Translations under genes and position numbers: made by a program
Assembly (NCBI RefSeq): GCF_000260985.4
Contig: NC_017857.3
Location: 1,116,001-1,180,000, forward strand
DNA: 64,000 bases
DNA from: Methylophaga nitratireducenticrescens
GTDB taxonomy: Bacteria > Pseudomonadota > Gammaproteobacteria > Nitrosococcales > Methylophagaceae
Direction of reading: 5' to 3'
Part shown: positions 36,822 through 46,626 of the stretch, piece by piece
Layout: each line of letters starts with the position of its first letter
Numbering within the stretch: the stretch's first letter is position 1
The notes under the pieces: generated by a model
The model's input: the letters and a program-made list of their open reading frames with translations, nothing else
Told to the model about the DNA's origin: nothing
Databases searched by the model: none

Positions 36822-37838
36822 GTGGTGTGGACTTTAGCAAAAATTGCATCTGAGATTGGTGCAAAACTGGTTGGTAATGCAGAAAAAGTTATAACGGGTG
36901 TCGGTACCCTGCAAAATGCAACGGATACTGACATCAGTTTTTTAGCAAATACCAAATACCGTCAGTACCTTAACTCTACTTCAGCAGGCTGTGTGATCGT
37001 GTCGCCAGCTGATTTAGCTGAAGTTCAGACAAATGCGTTGGTTATCGACGATCCTTATGTCGCTTATGCAAAAGCTGCTGCATTGTTATATCCTGAACAA
37101 CAATCTTCCTTGGGTATTCATCCGAGTGTAGTCGTTGGTGAAAACTGTCAAATAGCTGATTCAGCACGGATTTCTGCACAGGTTTTTATTGGTAACAATG
37201 TTCATATCGGTGACAATGTTGATATTGGTGCTGGCAGTATTATCGAAAATGATGTTTACATTGCTGCTGATAGCAGATTGATGTCTAACGTCACTTTATG
37301 CCGAAAAGTACAAATCGGTGAACGGGTTCAAATTCATCCTGGTGCTGTTATTGGGGCAGATGGATTTGGAATCGCAAATGAAAATGGTCGCTGGCTGAAG
37401 ATTCCACAGGTGGGTTCGGTAATCATCGGTAATGATGTGGAAATTGGAGCAAATACGACTATTGATCGTGGAGCGATTGACGATACCATCATCAGTGACG
37501 GCGTAAAGCTGGATAATCAAATTCAAATTGGTCACAACGTGTTTATTGGCAAGCATACTGTCATTGCTGGTTGTGTCGGTATTTCAGGTAGTACGCGAAT
37601 TGGTTCCCATTGTGCTATTGGTGGCGGAACCGGAATTGCCGGGCATATTGAAATCGCGGATGGCGTTCAATTGACCGGGATGAGTATGGTGACCAAATCC
37701 ATTATGAGTTCGGGGACGTATTCTTCAGGGATACCAGTTGAACCGACTCGGGATTGGCACAGAAATGTTATCCGTTACAGACAGCTTGATAAATTAAACG
37801 ACAGAATAAAACAGTTGGAGTCCAAACTGGAGCAGTGA
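36822..37838 (+). CDS. lpxD: UDP-3-O-acylglucosamine N-acyltransferase
   Basis: Third step of lipid A synthesis. N-terminal uridine-binding domain (WTLAKIASEIGAKLVGN), then a left-handed beta helix with hexapeptide repeats (for example IGNNVHIGDNVDIGAGS) and GHNVFIGKHTVIAGCVGISGS containing the catalytic His region; C-terminal helices. Starts at GTG 36822 or 36825. 338 aa. Confidence 0.95.
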   Translation: MVWTLAKIASEIGAKLVGNAEKVITGVGTLQNATDTDISFLANTKYRQYLNSTSAGCVIVSPADLAEVQTNALVIDDPYVAYAKAAALLYPEQQSSLGIHPSVVVGENCQIADSARISAQVFIGNNVHIGDNVDIGAGSIIENDVYIAADSRLMSNVTLCRKVQIGERVQIHPGAVIGADGFGIANENGRWLKIPQVGSVIIGNDVEIGANTTIDRGAIDDTIISDGVKLDNQIQIGHNVFIGKHTVIAGCVGISGSTRIGSHCAIGGGTGIAGHIEIADGVQLTGMSMVTKSIMSSGTYSSGIPVEPTRDWHRNVIRYRQLDKLNDRIKQLESKLEQ

Positions 37839-37934
37839 CGTTATCACTGCTCGTTCACAGGCTTGGCTTTACCGCTACAGTGTCTCAACGTAAGATTACT
37901 GCACGCAAAAAATAAATCCTAAAGGATAATCAGA

Positions 37935-38384
37935 TTGAACACCATTGACATACACGAAATTCAACGCTTACTGCCACATCGATACCCTTTTCTGTTGATT
38001 GACAGGGTGATTGAATTTATACCGGGTGAACATCTGGTTGGTATCAAAAATGTCAGCTTCAATGAACCGCACTTTACCGGGCATTTTCCACAACGTGTGA
38101 TTATGCCTGGCGTGTTAATTCTGGAAGCATTGGCTCAGGCTACAGGATTACTGGCATTTAAAACAGCAGATCAAATTCGTTCTGATGATGCGTTGTATTA
38201 TCTTGCTGGTATTGATAATGCGCGTTTTAAAAAACCTGTCGAACCGGGCGATCAGTTGCGTTTAGAAGTAAAGCTGATTAAAAATAAACGTAATTTGTGG
38301 AAATTTTATGCTCAGGCAACTGTTGACGGCGAGGTCGTTGTCAGTGCTGATATTATGTGTGTTAACCAAGAAATGCCTTCGTGA
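37935..38384 (+). CDS. fabZ: (3R)-hydroxyacyl-ACP dehydratase
   Basis: Hot-dog-fold dehydratase of 149 aa. [14 protein letters not shown] and [22 protein letters not shown] carry the catalytic His and Glu. TTG start supported by AAAGGA eight bases upstream (37921-37926). Sits between lpxD and lpxA as usual, linking fatty acid synthesis and lipid A. Confidence 0.95.
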   Translation: MNTIDIHEIQRLLPHRYPFLLIDRVIEFIPGEHLVGIKNVSFNEPHFTGHFPQRVIMPGVLILEALAQATGLLAFKTADQIRSDDALYYLAGIDNARFKKPVEPGDQLRLEVKLIKNKRNLWKFYAQATVDGEVVVSADIMCVNQEMPS

Positions 38385-39151
38385 TTCATCAAACAGCCTT
38401 AATCGATCCCAGTGCCAAAATTGCTGATGATGTTGTCATCGGCGCATACAGTATTATTGGAGCAAATGTTGAAATTGCTTCAGGTACAGAAATAGCCTCC
38501 CATGTGGTTATTAAAGGTCCGACCAGAATTGGCCGTAATAATCGTATATTTCAGTTTTCATCTATAGGTGAAGAACCTCAGGATAAGAAATATCATGGTG
38601 AGCAAACTTTGCTGGAAATCGGTGACAATAATCTGATCCGTGAATCTGTGACCATTAATCGTGGTACGGAGCAGGGTGGCGGAATTACCAAAGTTGGCAG
38701 TGACAACTGGATCATGGCCTATGTACACATTGCCCATGATTGTATTATTGGCGATAACAATATTTTTGCCAATAATGCCTCTCTGGCTGGGCATGTCATT
38801 GTTGATCAACAAGTTATCCTTGGCGGTTTTACCCTGGTCAGTCAGTTTAATCATCTTGGCTCACACTGTTTCAGTGCGATGGGCAGTGTTATCTCTCGCA
38901 ATGTTCCGCCTTATGTTCTTGTCTCCGGCCATATGGCTGAACCTGTGGGAATCAATGTTGAAGGTTTGCGCCGACGTGCTTTTACCGATACCCAGATTCG
39001 AAATATTCGCCAGGCGTATAAACTGGTTTACCGATCAGGTTTACGAATGGAAGAAGCACGGGAACGTTTGCACAGTATTCAACAAGAAGCGGAAGAATTA
39101 ACCATATTCATTGAGTTTCTGGATAAGCAACAAGGTGGGATCATCCGGTAG
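38381..39151 (+). CDS. lpxA: UDP-N-acetylglucosamine acyltransferase
   Basis: First step of lipid A synthesis; beta-helix trimer of 256 aa with hexapeptide repeats from [23 protein letters not shown], the catalytic-His stretch [15 protein letters not shown], and GLRRRAFTD in the C-terminal helices. GTG start overlaps the fabZ stop (GTGA). Unlike the common order, lpxB does not follow; a strong hairpin does. Confidence 0.95.
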   Translation: MIHQTALIDPSAKIADDVVIGAYSIIGANVEIASGTEIASHVVIKGPTRIGRNNRIFQFSSIGEEPQDKKYHGEQTLLEIGDNNLIRESVTINRGTEQGGGITKVGSDNWIMAYVHIAHDCIIGDNNIFANNASLAGHVIVDQQVILGGFTLVSQFNHLGSHCFSAMGSVISRNVPPYVLVSGHMAEPVGINVEGLRRRAFTDTQIRNIRQAYKLVYRSGLRMEEARERLHSIQQEAEELTIFIEFLDKQQGGIIR

Positions 39152-39166
39152 TTCACTACCGGATGA
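39141..39166. terminator. Perfect hairpin between lpxA and amt
   Basis: TCATCCGGTAG and CTACCGGATGA form an 11-bp perfect stem with a TTCA loop, including the lpxA stop codon. No clear T-run on either side, but it lies between convergent genes and probably serves both. Confidence 0.6.
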
Positions 39167-39186
39167 CACTTAACGACGAAATTAAT

Positions 39187-40371
39187 TTAATCGTTGGTGG
39201 GTGTTGAGCTGATTTTATGAATGCTCAAGTCTGCACCATTGAATTCCTCTTCTGCGCTTAACCTGAGTCCCATCATGGCTTTCAAACTGCCATAGACGAT
39301 AAGCCCGCCAATAAACGCAATACTTACGCCAATCGTTGCACCAATGAACTGAGAAGCCAGACTGACGCCACCCATTCCGCCAAGTGCCAGCTGACCAAAA
39401 ATACCAGCTGCAATAGCTCCCCAAACTCCACACAATCCGTGCAGCGGCCATACGCCTAGTACATCATCAATCTTCCATTTATTCTGTGCCAGGGTAAAGG
39501 TAATGACAAAAATACCCCCCGCAAGCACACCTGTTACTAATGCACCAAGTGGGTGCATGATGTCGGAGCCCGCGCAGATAGCCACTAAACCGGCTAATGG
39601 ACCATTATGAACAAACCCAGGGTCATTGCGGCCGATAAAGCATGCAGCCAGGGTACCACCTACCATCGCCATTAATGAGTTGATAGCAACCAGCCCACTT
39701 ATTCCCTCAACTTCCTGGGCCGACATCACATTAAAACCGAACCAGCCAACGGTCAGGATCCATGCACCCAAAGCCAGAAAAGGAATATTTGAAGGCGGGT
39801 GAGCATATATTTCACCTTGTTTGCCATAACGACCATGTCTTGGTCCCAATAACAGCACAGCGGCCAGAGCTATCCACCCACCCACAGCATGAACAACAAC
39901 TGAGCCGGCAAAGTCATGAAAAGCAGCACCGAACTGATTTTCCAGCCATGGCTGAATACCAAATAAACCATTCCAGCTAATACCTTCAAAAAGTGGATAG
40001 ACAAAACCGGCAATCAAAAAAGTTGCAATCAATTGGGGATTAAATTTTGCACGTTCAGCAATACCACCAGAGACAATCGCTGGTATTGCAGCGGCAAATG
40101 TTAAGAGAAAGAAAAACTTTACTAAAGCATAGCCATTGTTTTCTGTTAGTAATGGCGAAGGTTCAAAGAAATTTAAACCATAAGCAATACCATAGCCGAT
40201 AAAAAAGTAAGCAATAGTTGAAACGCCAAAATCAGTGATGATTTTAACCAAGGCATTGACCTGATTTTTTTTTCTAACGGTTCCGACCTCAAGAAAAGCG
40301 AAGCCAGCATGCATCGCCAGCACCATAATGGCGCCTATTAAAATAAAAAGTACGTCGCTTGCGTTTTGCAC
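39187..40371 (-). CDS. amt: Ammonium transporter
   Basis: Amt/MEP/Rh-family inner-membrane channel, 394 aa, about eleven hydrophobic helices. Conserved blocks include HAGFAFLEVGTVRKKN, DFAGSVVVHAVGGWIALAA, GWFGFNVMSA and DDVLGVWPLHGLCGVWGA (twin-His pore residues). GTG start with AAGGA upstream. A sigma-54 promoter and an NtrC-type site precede it, so it is expected to be on under nitrogen limitation. No glnK is adjacent, unlike many genomes. Confidence 0.95.
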   Translation of the reverse strand: MQNASDVLFILIGAIMVLAMHAGFAFLEVGTVRKKNQVNALVKIITDFGVSTIAYFFIGYGIAYGLNFFEPSPLLTENNGYALVKFFFLLTFAAAIPAIVSGGIAERAKFNPQLIATFLIAGFVYPLFEGISWNGLFGIQPWLENQFGAAFHDFAGSVVVHAVGGWIALAAVLLLGPRHGRYGKQGEIYAHPPSNIPFLALGAWILTVGWFGFNVMSAQEVEGISGLVAINSLMAMVGGTLAACFIGRNDPGFVHNGPLAGLVAICAGSDIMHPLGALVTGVLAGGIFVITFTLAQNKWKIDDVLGVWPLHGLCGVWGAIAAGIFGQLALGGMGGVSLASQFIGATIGVSIAFIGGLIVYGSLKAMMGLRLSAEEEFNGADLSIHKISSTPTND

Positions 40372-40413
40372 AATAGATATTCCTTATAATTAGCGCTAAC
40401 CAAGCACCAAAAT

Positions 40414-40429
40414 AGCAAGACTTGCACCA
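40414..40429 (-). promoter_or_regulatory. Sigma-54 promoter of amt
   Basis: On the minus strand TGGTGCAAGTCTTGCT has the -24 GG and -12 GC exactly ten bases apart, as in sigma-54 promoters. The predicted start point lies about 30 bases before the GTG start of amt. Confidence 0.75.
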
Positions 40430-40524
40430 GTTTAGACAAAGTCATATAAAACAATCGTTTAGAATTTTTCAATACTGAAAATGACCGATATATGATCTGT
40501 TGTGGTGCGTTTTATCTCTTTTTG

Positions 40525-40539
40525 GCACCTCTGTGGTGC
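40525..40539. promoter_or_regulatory. NtrC-type enhancer site upstream of amt
   Basis: GCACCTCTGTGGTGC is a perfect GCACC-N5-GGTGC dyad, the core of NtrC sites, roughly 100 bp upstream of the -24 box. A weaker half site (GGTGC at 40504-40508) lies three helical turns closer to the promoter. Confidence 0.7.
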
Positions 40540-40667
40540 GATATGTATAGGGTCCGCCTCGGTTAGCACAATCAGCGGATAAACACGTATAATCTGGCAC
40601 TTTAATTCACATACAAAATAGTGATGGTTTAACTATCCTAAAAATTGCTGTAAGCAAGGAGTAAACG

Positions 40668-41309
40668 ATGGATATCTACGCATCGGATGATGAAAAAGGC
40701 GAAGCGATAAAAAGTTGGTGGCGCGAGAATGGCCGATCAGTAATAACCGGTGTGATATTAGGTGGCGCAGTAATCTTTGGCGGCCGTTACTGGATCAATT
40801 TTCAACAAGCAAAGACTGAAAATGCTGCTGCAATGTATCAACAAGTTCAGATGACTATCAGTCAAGCTGATTTAACGGCTGCTGAAGATATGACTCAAGA
40901 GCTGATGCAATCATATCCTTCAACGCCGTATGCTGCTTTTGCAACTCTTGAGCTTGCTGCTGAACAGCTACGAAATGATCAAGCTGAAGCCGCACTGGAA
41001 TATTTGAGTTGGACTGCCGACAAAGCAAAACTCAGTGCCCAGAAAGATCTAGCCAGATTAAGAATGGCGCGTGTTTTGATGGATCAGGGTAAATATGACC
41101 AAGCCTTTGAATTGACTCAACAAACTGTTTCTGATGGGTTTGTTTCGCTTTTTGCTGAAGTGCAGGGAGATATATATCTCGCTCAGGAAAAGCAAACACA
41201 GGCTTATGAAGCTTATGTCGAAGCTATTTCCACTATGAATATGGATGACCCACGTAAAACGCTATTGGAAATGAAACGTGACGATGTGGCAGTTATCAAT
41301 GAAAGCTAA
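40668..41309 (+). CDS. yfgM: YfgM-like periplasmic TPR protein
   Basis: 213 aa: short cytoplasmic N-terminus (YASDDEKGEAIKSWWRENG), one membrane helix at about residues 23-40, then a helical TPR-like periplasmic domain (EAALEYLSWTADKAKL). In E. coli YfgM works with the PpiD chaperone at the Sec translocon and sits just before bamB, as here. hisS and ispG, often upstream, are not in this neighbourhood. Confidence 0.88.
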   Translation: MDIYASDDEKGEAIKSWWRENGRSVITGVILGGAVIFGGRYWINFQQAKTENAAAMYQQVQMTISQADLTAAEDMTQELMQSYPSTPYAAFATLELAAEQLRNDQAEAALEYLSWTADKAKLSAQKDLARLRMARVLMDQGKYDQAFELTQQTVSDGFVSLFAEVQGDIYLAQEKQTQAYEAYVEAISTMNMDDPRKTLLEMKRDDVAVINES

Positions 41310-42474
41310 TTTAATCACAAGTTTAGTTGCTGGAATCACGCTTTTATCGCTGACTGGCTGCGGAACGGTAAAAGAATTTTTTGCCGCAGATAGTTATGAA
41401 GCGCCGCCGACGGAACTTACTGAATTTGAAGTGGAATTTGAGCCTAAAACGTTATGGTCAACTGGTACGGGGGATGGTGCTGAATCGGCCTATTCAAATC
41501 TTGCTCCCTGGCTGCAAGGTGATTCTATTTTTACGGTTGACCATGAAGGTGATGTGCGTAGTCACCGTCTTGAAAACGGTCAACGTCAATGGCGTACTAA
41601 ACTAAATCTTCCGGTTGCGACAGGAGTGGGAGGGGGAGAAGGACTAATCGTTATTGGTTCTCAATCCGGCGAAGTCGTTGCTTTGAATGAGGCTTCTGGC
41701 GAAGAACTCTGGCGACAACGTCTGAGCAGTGAAGTACTCGCTCCAGCTAAAGTGGGCGGTGATTATGTTGTTGTGAGAACGGCAGATGGACGTTTGACGG
41801 CTATATCTGCAAGTAGTGGCAACATTCTGTGGAATTATCAACGTGCGGTACCTTTATTGAGCTTGCGTGGTGTCAGTGCCCCAATGATAGTGGGACAAAC
41901 TGTACTTGCAGGTTATGACAATGGCAAATTAGTAGCGCTTTCTTTGAGTGATGGCAAAGTCATATGGGAGAAAAGTGTCGCAGTGCCAAGCGGTCGTACG
42001 GAGCTGGAGCGGTTAGTTGATATTGACGCAGATCCGGTTATTCAAAATGGTATTGTGTATGTGGTTGCTTTCCAGGGCAAGCTTGCCGCAATGGATGTTG
42101 ATACAGGCGATCTGTTGTGGGATCGCGAAATGTCTTCTACTTCCGGTATCGCCGTAGCCGCTACGGATGCAGTTTATGTTAGCGATGATAAAAGTTACTT
42201 ATGGGCAATTGCTGATGGAACCGGTGATTCGTTATGGCGACAGACATTATTGTTAAGACGCAATATTACTGCTCCTGTCATTGCTGGTGATTATGTGGTG
42301 GTGGGTGATTTTGAAGGTTATCTTCATTGGTTGTCACGCTTCGATGGACGTTTCGTTGCCCGCCAAAGACTGGATAAAGAATCTATTCGCAGCCAACCCG
42401 TCGTACGTGATGGTGTGCTCTATGTCATGACTACAGGCGGCAAGCTTTCCGCCATTCGGATCCCGTCACTGTGA
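41299..42474 (+). CDS. bamB: BAM complex lipoprotein BamB
   Basis: A beta-propeller lipoprotein. From ATG 41299 the lipobox LTGC places the lipidated Cys at residue 21, followed by PQQ-like propeller repeats (ALNEASGEELWRQRL, ALSLSDGKVIWEKSV, AMDVDTGDLLWDREM). 391 aa. Supports BamA function. Overlaps the yfgM end and the der start. Confidence 0.94.
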   Translation: MKANLITSLVAGITLLSLTGCGTVKEFFAADSYEAPPTELTEFEVEFEPKTLWSTGTGDGAESAYSNLAPWLQGDSIFTVDHEGDVRSHRLENGQRQWRTKLNLPVATGVGGGEGLIVIGSQSGEVVALNEASGEELWRQRLSSEVLAPAKVGGDYVVVRTADGRLTAISASSGNILWNYQRAVPLLSLRGVSAPMIVGQTVLAGYDNGKLVALSLSDGKVIWEKSVAVPSGRTELERLVDIDADPVIQNGIVYVVAFQGKLAAMDVDTGDLLWDREMSSTSGIAVAATDAVYVSDDKSYLWAIADGTGDSLWRQTLLLRRNITAPVIAGDYVVVGDFEGYLHWLSRFDGRFVARQRLDKESIRSQPVVRDGVLYVMTTGGKLSAIRIPSL

Positions 42475-43880
42475 AACCTGTTATTGCGCTTGTTGGGCGG
42501 CCGAATGTTGGCAAATCTACGTTATTTAACCGTCTGACTAAAACTCGGAATGCCTTGGTGGCGGATCATGCCGGTTTGACCCGTGATCGGATATACGGCA
42601 ATGCGCGTCATGATGAAGCGGAATTCATTCTTATCGATACAGGAGGTTTGACAGTACAGGGTGACGATATGTCAGACCTGATGCGCAAACAAGCTGAACT
42701 AGCAATTGTTGAAGCCGATCTGATTTTATTTGTAGTTGATGGCAAAACCGGCGTGGTTCCCGCTGATGAATTGATAGCAAAACAGTTACGCAACGTTGGC
42801 AAGCCGGTTTTACTGGTTATCAATAAAACTGAAAGCGAACAGAAAGAGTTGGCAGCAGCAGATTTTTATCGACTTGGGCTGGGAGAGCCCGAAGTCATTT
42901 CTGCGACTCAGGGACGTGGTATCAGTAATTTAATGAATACCCTGATGCGTGATTTACCTGCTATTCGTATTGTGGAAACTGATGAAGAAGAGGCAGAGGA
43001 AGATACCTCTGGGGATATTTGTCTTGCTGTAGTTGGCCGCCCTAATGTTGGTAAATCAACGCTGGTGAATCGTCTGCTTGGTGAAGACCGCGTTGTGGCC
43101 TTTGATGAGCCGGGCACAACACGCGATAGTATTTACATTCCATTCGAGAAAGATGGTACCAACTATATTCTAATCGATACGGCAGGCGTCAGGCGCCGTT
43201 CCAAAGTTTCAGAAGCCCTGGAAAAATTCAGCATAGTCAAAACATTACAAGCGATTGAAGCAGCAAATGTTGTTTTGTTGGTACTGGATGCCCATCAAGG
43301 TGTTGTCGATCAGGATTTACATTTGGCCGGATTGATCATCGAAAGCGGACGTGCTGTAGTGATTGCGGTCAATAAATGGGATGGTCTGGAGAAACAGGAA
43401 CGTGAGTGGGTTGCCACCAATATTGAGCGTCGTTTGCCGTTTTTGAGTTTTGCCAAAACGCATTTTATTTCGGCTTTGCATGGCAGTGGTGTTGGCTTAT
43501 TACTTAAATCTGTAAAAAGAGCGTATGGCTCTGCCTTAGCTAAAATTCCTACGCCACAATTGACAAGAGTATTGGAAGAGGCTGTTGCCGATCATCAACC
43601 TCCGTTGGTTAATGGACGCCGGATTAAATACCGTTATGCTCATTTAGGCGGTAAAAATCCTCCCCGTATCATTATCCATGGTAATCAGACAGAAGCGACG
43701 CCAAACAGCTATCGACGTTATTTGGAAAATTACTTCCGCACTGCATTGAAATTGCAGGGAACGCCGGTGATGATTGAGTTCAAAACCAGTGATAATCCGT
43801 TTCGAGAGCGCAAGAAACCCGCTGAGAGTCCACAGGAAAAGCGCAAACGGATAATAACCAGTCGGGCTAAAAAGAGATAG
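42471..43880 (+). CDS. der: Ribosome-assembly GTPase Der (EngA)
   Basis: 469 aa with two GTPase domains in tandem: GRPNVGKSTLFNRL at residues 8-21 and a second GRPNVGKSTLVNRL, each followed by its DxxG and NKxD motifs (DTGG, NKTE; DTAG, NKWD), and a KH-like C-terminal domain with a basic tail. Needed for 50S maturation. GTG start overlaps the bamB stop. Confidence 0.96.
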   Translation: MKPVIALVGRPNVGKSTLFNRLTKTRNALVADHAGLTRDRIYGNARHDEAEFILIDTGGLTVQGDDMSDLMRKQAELAIVEADLILFVVDGKTGVVPADELIAKQLRNVGKPVLLVINKTESEQKELAAADFYRLGLGEPEVISATQGRGISNLMNTLMRDLPAIRIVETDEEEAEEDTSGDICLAVVGRPNVGKSTLVNRLLGEDRVVAFDEPGTTRDSIYIPFEKDGTNYILIDTAGVRRRSKVSEALEKFSIVKTLQAIEAANVVLLVLDAHQGVVDQDLHLAGLIIESGRAVVIAVNKWDGLEKQEREWVATNIERRLPFLSFAKTHFISALHGSGVGLLLKSVKRAYGSALAKIPTPQLTRVLEEAVADHQPPLVNGRRIKYRYAHLGGKNPPRIIIHGNQTEATPNSYRRYLENYFRTALKLQGTPVMIEFKTSDNPFRERKKPAESPQEKRKRIITSRAKKR

Positions 43881-43928
43881 CTTCATTTAAGCACTAGTAG
43901 TTGTTTATCTTTCAGCGTGGTCTTTTGA

Positions 43929-43979
43929 GACGAAAAGATAGCTTCCAGCAGTGATGGATATGAAAGATCAACAAGTCCT
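43929..43979 (+). repeat. Dispersed repeat family, copy at 43.9 kb
   Basis: Shares the order GACGAAAA, ATAGC, TCCAGCAGTG, ATGAAAGA and an AACA-rich end with 52506-52557, and less closely with 55757-55801 (minus) and 63104-63206. It lies at the 3' ends of der and the next gene. Confidence 0.6.
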
Positions 43980-44316
43980 ATAGCAAGCCTTCATCTTCGT
44001 TCATTAAATTTTCCAATGAACTAAGATGATGGCGAATTTTTTCACGCTGAACTAATTTTTGTTGCGCTGCTTCAGGCAAGTCAGTAAATATAATCACACC
44101 TTTGTCTATCAGCGTGTTCACCAGATCCTCAATAACCCTTACCATCGCCATATCTGAGGCTGTAAGGATAGTTTGAATATCTTCTTGGCGATTGGACTGG
44201 CCAAGAAATTCAAGTAACTCGGGCGCTTGCGGTGATATGAGTTGACTATCATCGTTTTGCGGGGAATTGAATACCCCGATTATTTGTCCTTTTTCACCGC
44301 GATTGACATATACCAT
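43978..44316 (-). CDS. Conserved small protein of unknown function
   Basis: 112 aa, starting MVYVNRGEKGQIIGVFNSP. It resembles small proteins often labelled tryptophan synthase beta-like, a misleading name as there is no PLP fold. A short beta hairpin is followed by helices (LLEFLGQSNRQEDIQTIL, MAMVRVIEDLVNTLIDKGVI, LVQREKIRHHLSSL). No signal. Divergent from the secretion operon at 44442, and could share its promoter region. Confidence 0.65.
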   Translation of the reverse strand: MVYVNRGEKGQIIGVFNSPQNDDSQLISPQAPELLEFLGQSNRQEDIQTILTASDMAMVRVIEDLVNTLIDKGVIIFTDLPEAAQQKLVQREKIRHHLSSLENLMNEDEGLL

Positions 44317-44441
44317 CTTATTGTTCCCGCTTATTCTTGATATGCTACCTTGAGCAAGGTTAAGCGGTCATAGGTTTACAGTAAAGAAAAAAACTGTGAA
44401 ACTCATCACATTTTTTGAGCCGGGTAGCATCGTTGTATTAC

Positions 44442-46622
44442 ATGGAAAATCAAGCAACCACTGAACAAGAACAGAATCGGCAATGGAAAGCTGACTCGGC
44501 TTATCTGACACATGATGACCCGCTATTAGCTTGTCTTACGGTTCTTACCAAACTATTACGAAAACCACACAGCCCTGATTCTATGGTAGCTGGTCTTCCG
44601 TTAGTGGATAACCGACTATCTCCAGAGTTGTTTTCCAGAGCCGCTGAACGGGCAGGTCTTTCCTCAAAAGTTATCAAACGTCCGCTCCGTAAAATTTCTC
44701 CATTGGTACTACCAGCAGTATTGCTTCTGAATGATGGTAATGCCTGTATTTTGCTGAAGCTAAACGGCAAAGAGGCTACGGTTATTTATCCGGAAAACGG
44801 TGACGCTGAAACTGTCGTGGAATTGAACGAGCTGCAGCAGTATTACACGGGTTACGCTATTTTTATTCGAGCGGTACAGCATTTTGATAACCGCAGTGAA
44901 AATTCTGCTATCCCACGAGCAAGACATTGGTTTTGGGGAACACTGACACGTTACTGGCCAATCTACAGCGAAGTCTTCGTGGCTTCCATTCTGGTTAACT
45001 TATTTGCCATAGCTTCGCCACTGTTTGTGATGAATGTCTATGACCGGGTCGTGCCCAACAACGCGCTGGCAACATTGTGGGTGTTGGCGATTGGTCTGGC
45101 GATTGTGTTTGTGTTTGATTTGTTACTACGTACTTTACGTGGTTATTTTATTGATGTTGCCGGCAAAAAAGCTGATGTTATTTTATCCGCCACGATTTTT
45201 GAAAAAGTGCTGGGGATCAAAATGGCGGCTCGGCCCAATTCAGTGGGTAACTTTGCTAATAGCATGCAGGAGTTTGAGTCATTTCGTGACTTTTTTACCT
45301 CGGCTACTCTTGCCACACTGATTGATTTACCGTTTACCTTTTTGTTCATTGCTGTTATCTGGATGATTGCAGGTGATTTGGCCTATATTCCGTTGGCCGT
45401 GATTCCCATCACCATATTAATCAGTTTAATTATTCAGATCCCACTGGGTCGGGCAATCAAACAATTATTTCGTCATGCAGGACAAAAAAGTGCCACTTTA
45501 ATAGAAACATTAACCGGTCTTGAGACAATTAAAAGTCTGGGAGCGGAGAGCCCGTTACAACGTAAATGGGAACAAACCGCCGGATCAATTTCCAAGTACA
45601 GTCAACGCGCAAAACTGTTGTCATCTGCGGCAGTGAATTTAACTAGTTTCGTTCAGCAAATGACCACAATTGCCGTGGTGGTTTACGGCGTTTATAAAAT
45701 CAGTGAAAACGAAATCAGTATGGGGGCGTTGATTGCCAGCACTATACTGGCTGGCAGAGCCTTGGCACCAATGGGCCAGCTGGCCGGTATTTTGACTCGT
45801 TTCCATCATTCCAAAGCCGCATTAAGTTCATTGAACAATATGATGAATTTACCGGTTGAACGCCCCAGTGGTCGGGAATTTCTGCATCGTGAGAAATTCC
45901 AGGGTGGTATTGAATTTAAACAAGTCAGTTTTCGTTATCCTGAACAGGCTATAGACGCATTAAGTGATATATCTTTTAAAATTAAACCGGGTGAAAAAGT
46001 TGCCATAATCGGCAGAATCGGTTCCGGGAAAAGTTCGATAGAGAAATTGATTCTGGGTTTATATGAACCTGCTGAGGGTGCAGTGCTACTGGATGAGACC
46101 GATCTGCGACAGATTGATCCAATTGATTTACGCCGGTCTGTCGGCTATGTTCCTCAAGATGTCATGCTGTTCTATGGCAGCGTGCGCGACAATATTGCTT
46201 TGGGCGCTCCATTTGCAGATGATGCCGCTGTATTGCGGGCAGCAGAAATTGCGGGAGTGACCGAATTTATAAATCGTCATCCCTCTGGTTTCGATATGCC
46301 TGTTGGTGAACGTGGTGAAGGTCTCTCAGGGGGACAGCGTCAGAGTATTGCTGTGGCGCGGGCCTTATTGTTGGATCCACCGGTATTGGTAATGGATGAG
46401 CCAACCAATTCTATGGACAACAGCAGTGAAGAACAGTTTAAAACCAAGCTGGGTGAAATTATCAAGGATAAATCACTCATTCTGGTTACACATCGTGCTT
46501 CCCTGTTAAGTCTGGTTGATCGTGTCTTGGTGATGGACCAAGGAAAGTTAGTGGCTGATGGGCCACGCGATCAAATTCTGGCTGCATTAAAGAGTGGTCA
46601 TATCCGGGTTTCGAAAGGGTAA
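44442..46622 (+). CDS. Type I secretion ABC transporter, LapB-like
   Basis: 726 aa from ATG 44442. Residues about 25-135 form a C39-like domain without the catalytic Cys, as in LapB/HlyB proteins that do not process their substrate. The ABC transmembrane part follows (SPLFVMNVYDRVVPNNA), then the ATPase with Walker A GRIGSGKSS, LSGGQRQ and LVMDEPTNSMD. Exports large adhesins or RTX-type proteins with the HlyD and TolC partners encoded next; no substrate gene is in the window. An upstream in-frame extension to 44415 is less likely. Confidence 0.9.
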   Translation: MENQATTEQEQNRQWKADSAYLTHDDPLLACLTVLTKLLRKPHSPDSMVAGLPLVDNRLSPELFSRAAERAGLSSKVIKRPLRKISPLVLPAVLLLNDGNACILLKLNGKEATVIYPENGDAETVVELNELQQYYTGYAIFIRAVQHFDNRSENSAIPRARHWFWGTLTRYWPIYSEVFVASILVNLFAIASPLFVMNVYDRVVPNNALATLWVLAIGLAIVFVFDLLLRTLRGYFIDVAGKKADVILSATIFEKVLGIKMAARPNSVGNFANSMQEFESFRDFFTSATLATLIDLPFTFLFIAVIWMIAGDLAYIPLAVIPITILISLIIQIPLGRAIKQLFRHAGQKSATLIETLTGLETIKSLGAESPLQRKWEQTAGSISKYSQRAKLLSSAAVNLTSFVQQMTTIAVVVYGVYKISENEISMGALIASTILAGRALAPMGQLAGILTRFHHSKAALSSLNNMMNLPVERPSGREFLHREKFQGGIEFKQVSFRYPEQAIDALSDISFKIKPGEKVAIIGRIGSGKSSIEKLILGLYEPAEGAVLLDETDLRQIDPIDLRRSVGYVPQDVMLFYGSVRDNIALGAPFADDAAVLRAAEIAGVTEFINRHPSGFDMPVGERGEGLSGGQRQSIAVARALLLDPPVLVMDEPTNSMDNSSEEQFKTKLGEIIKDKSLILVTHRASLLSLVDRVLVMDQGKLVADGPRDQILAALKSGHIRVSKG

Positions 46623-46626
46623 GTGG

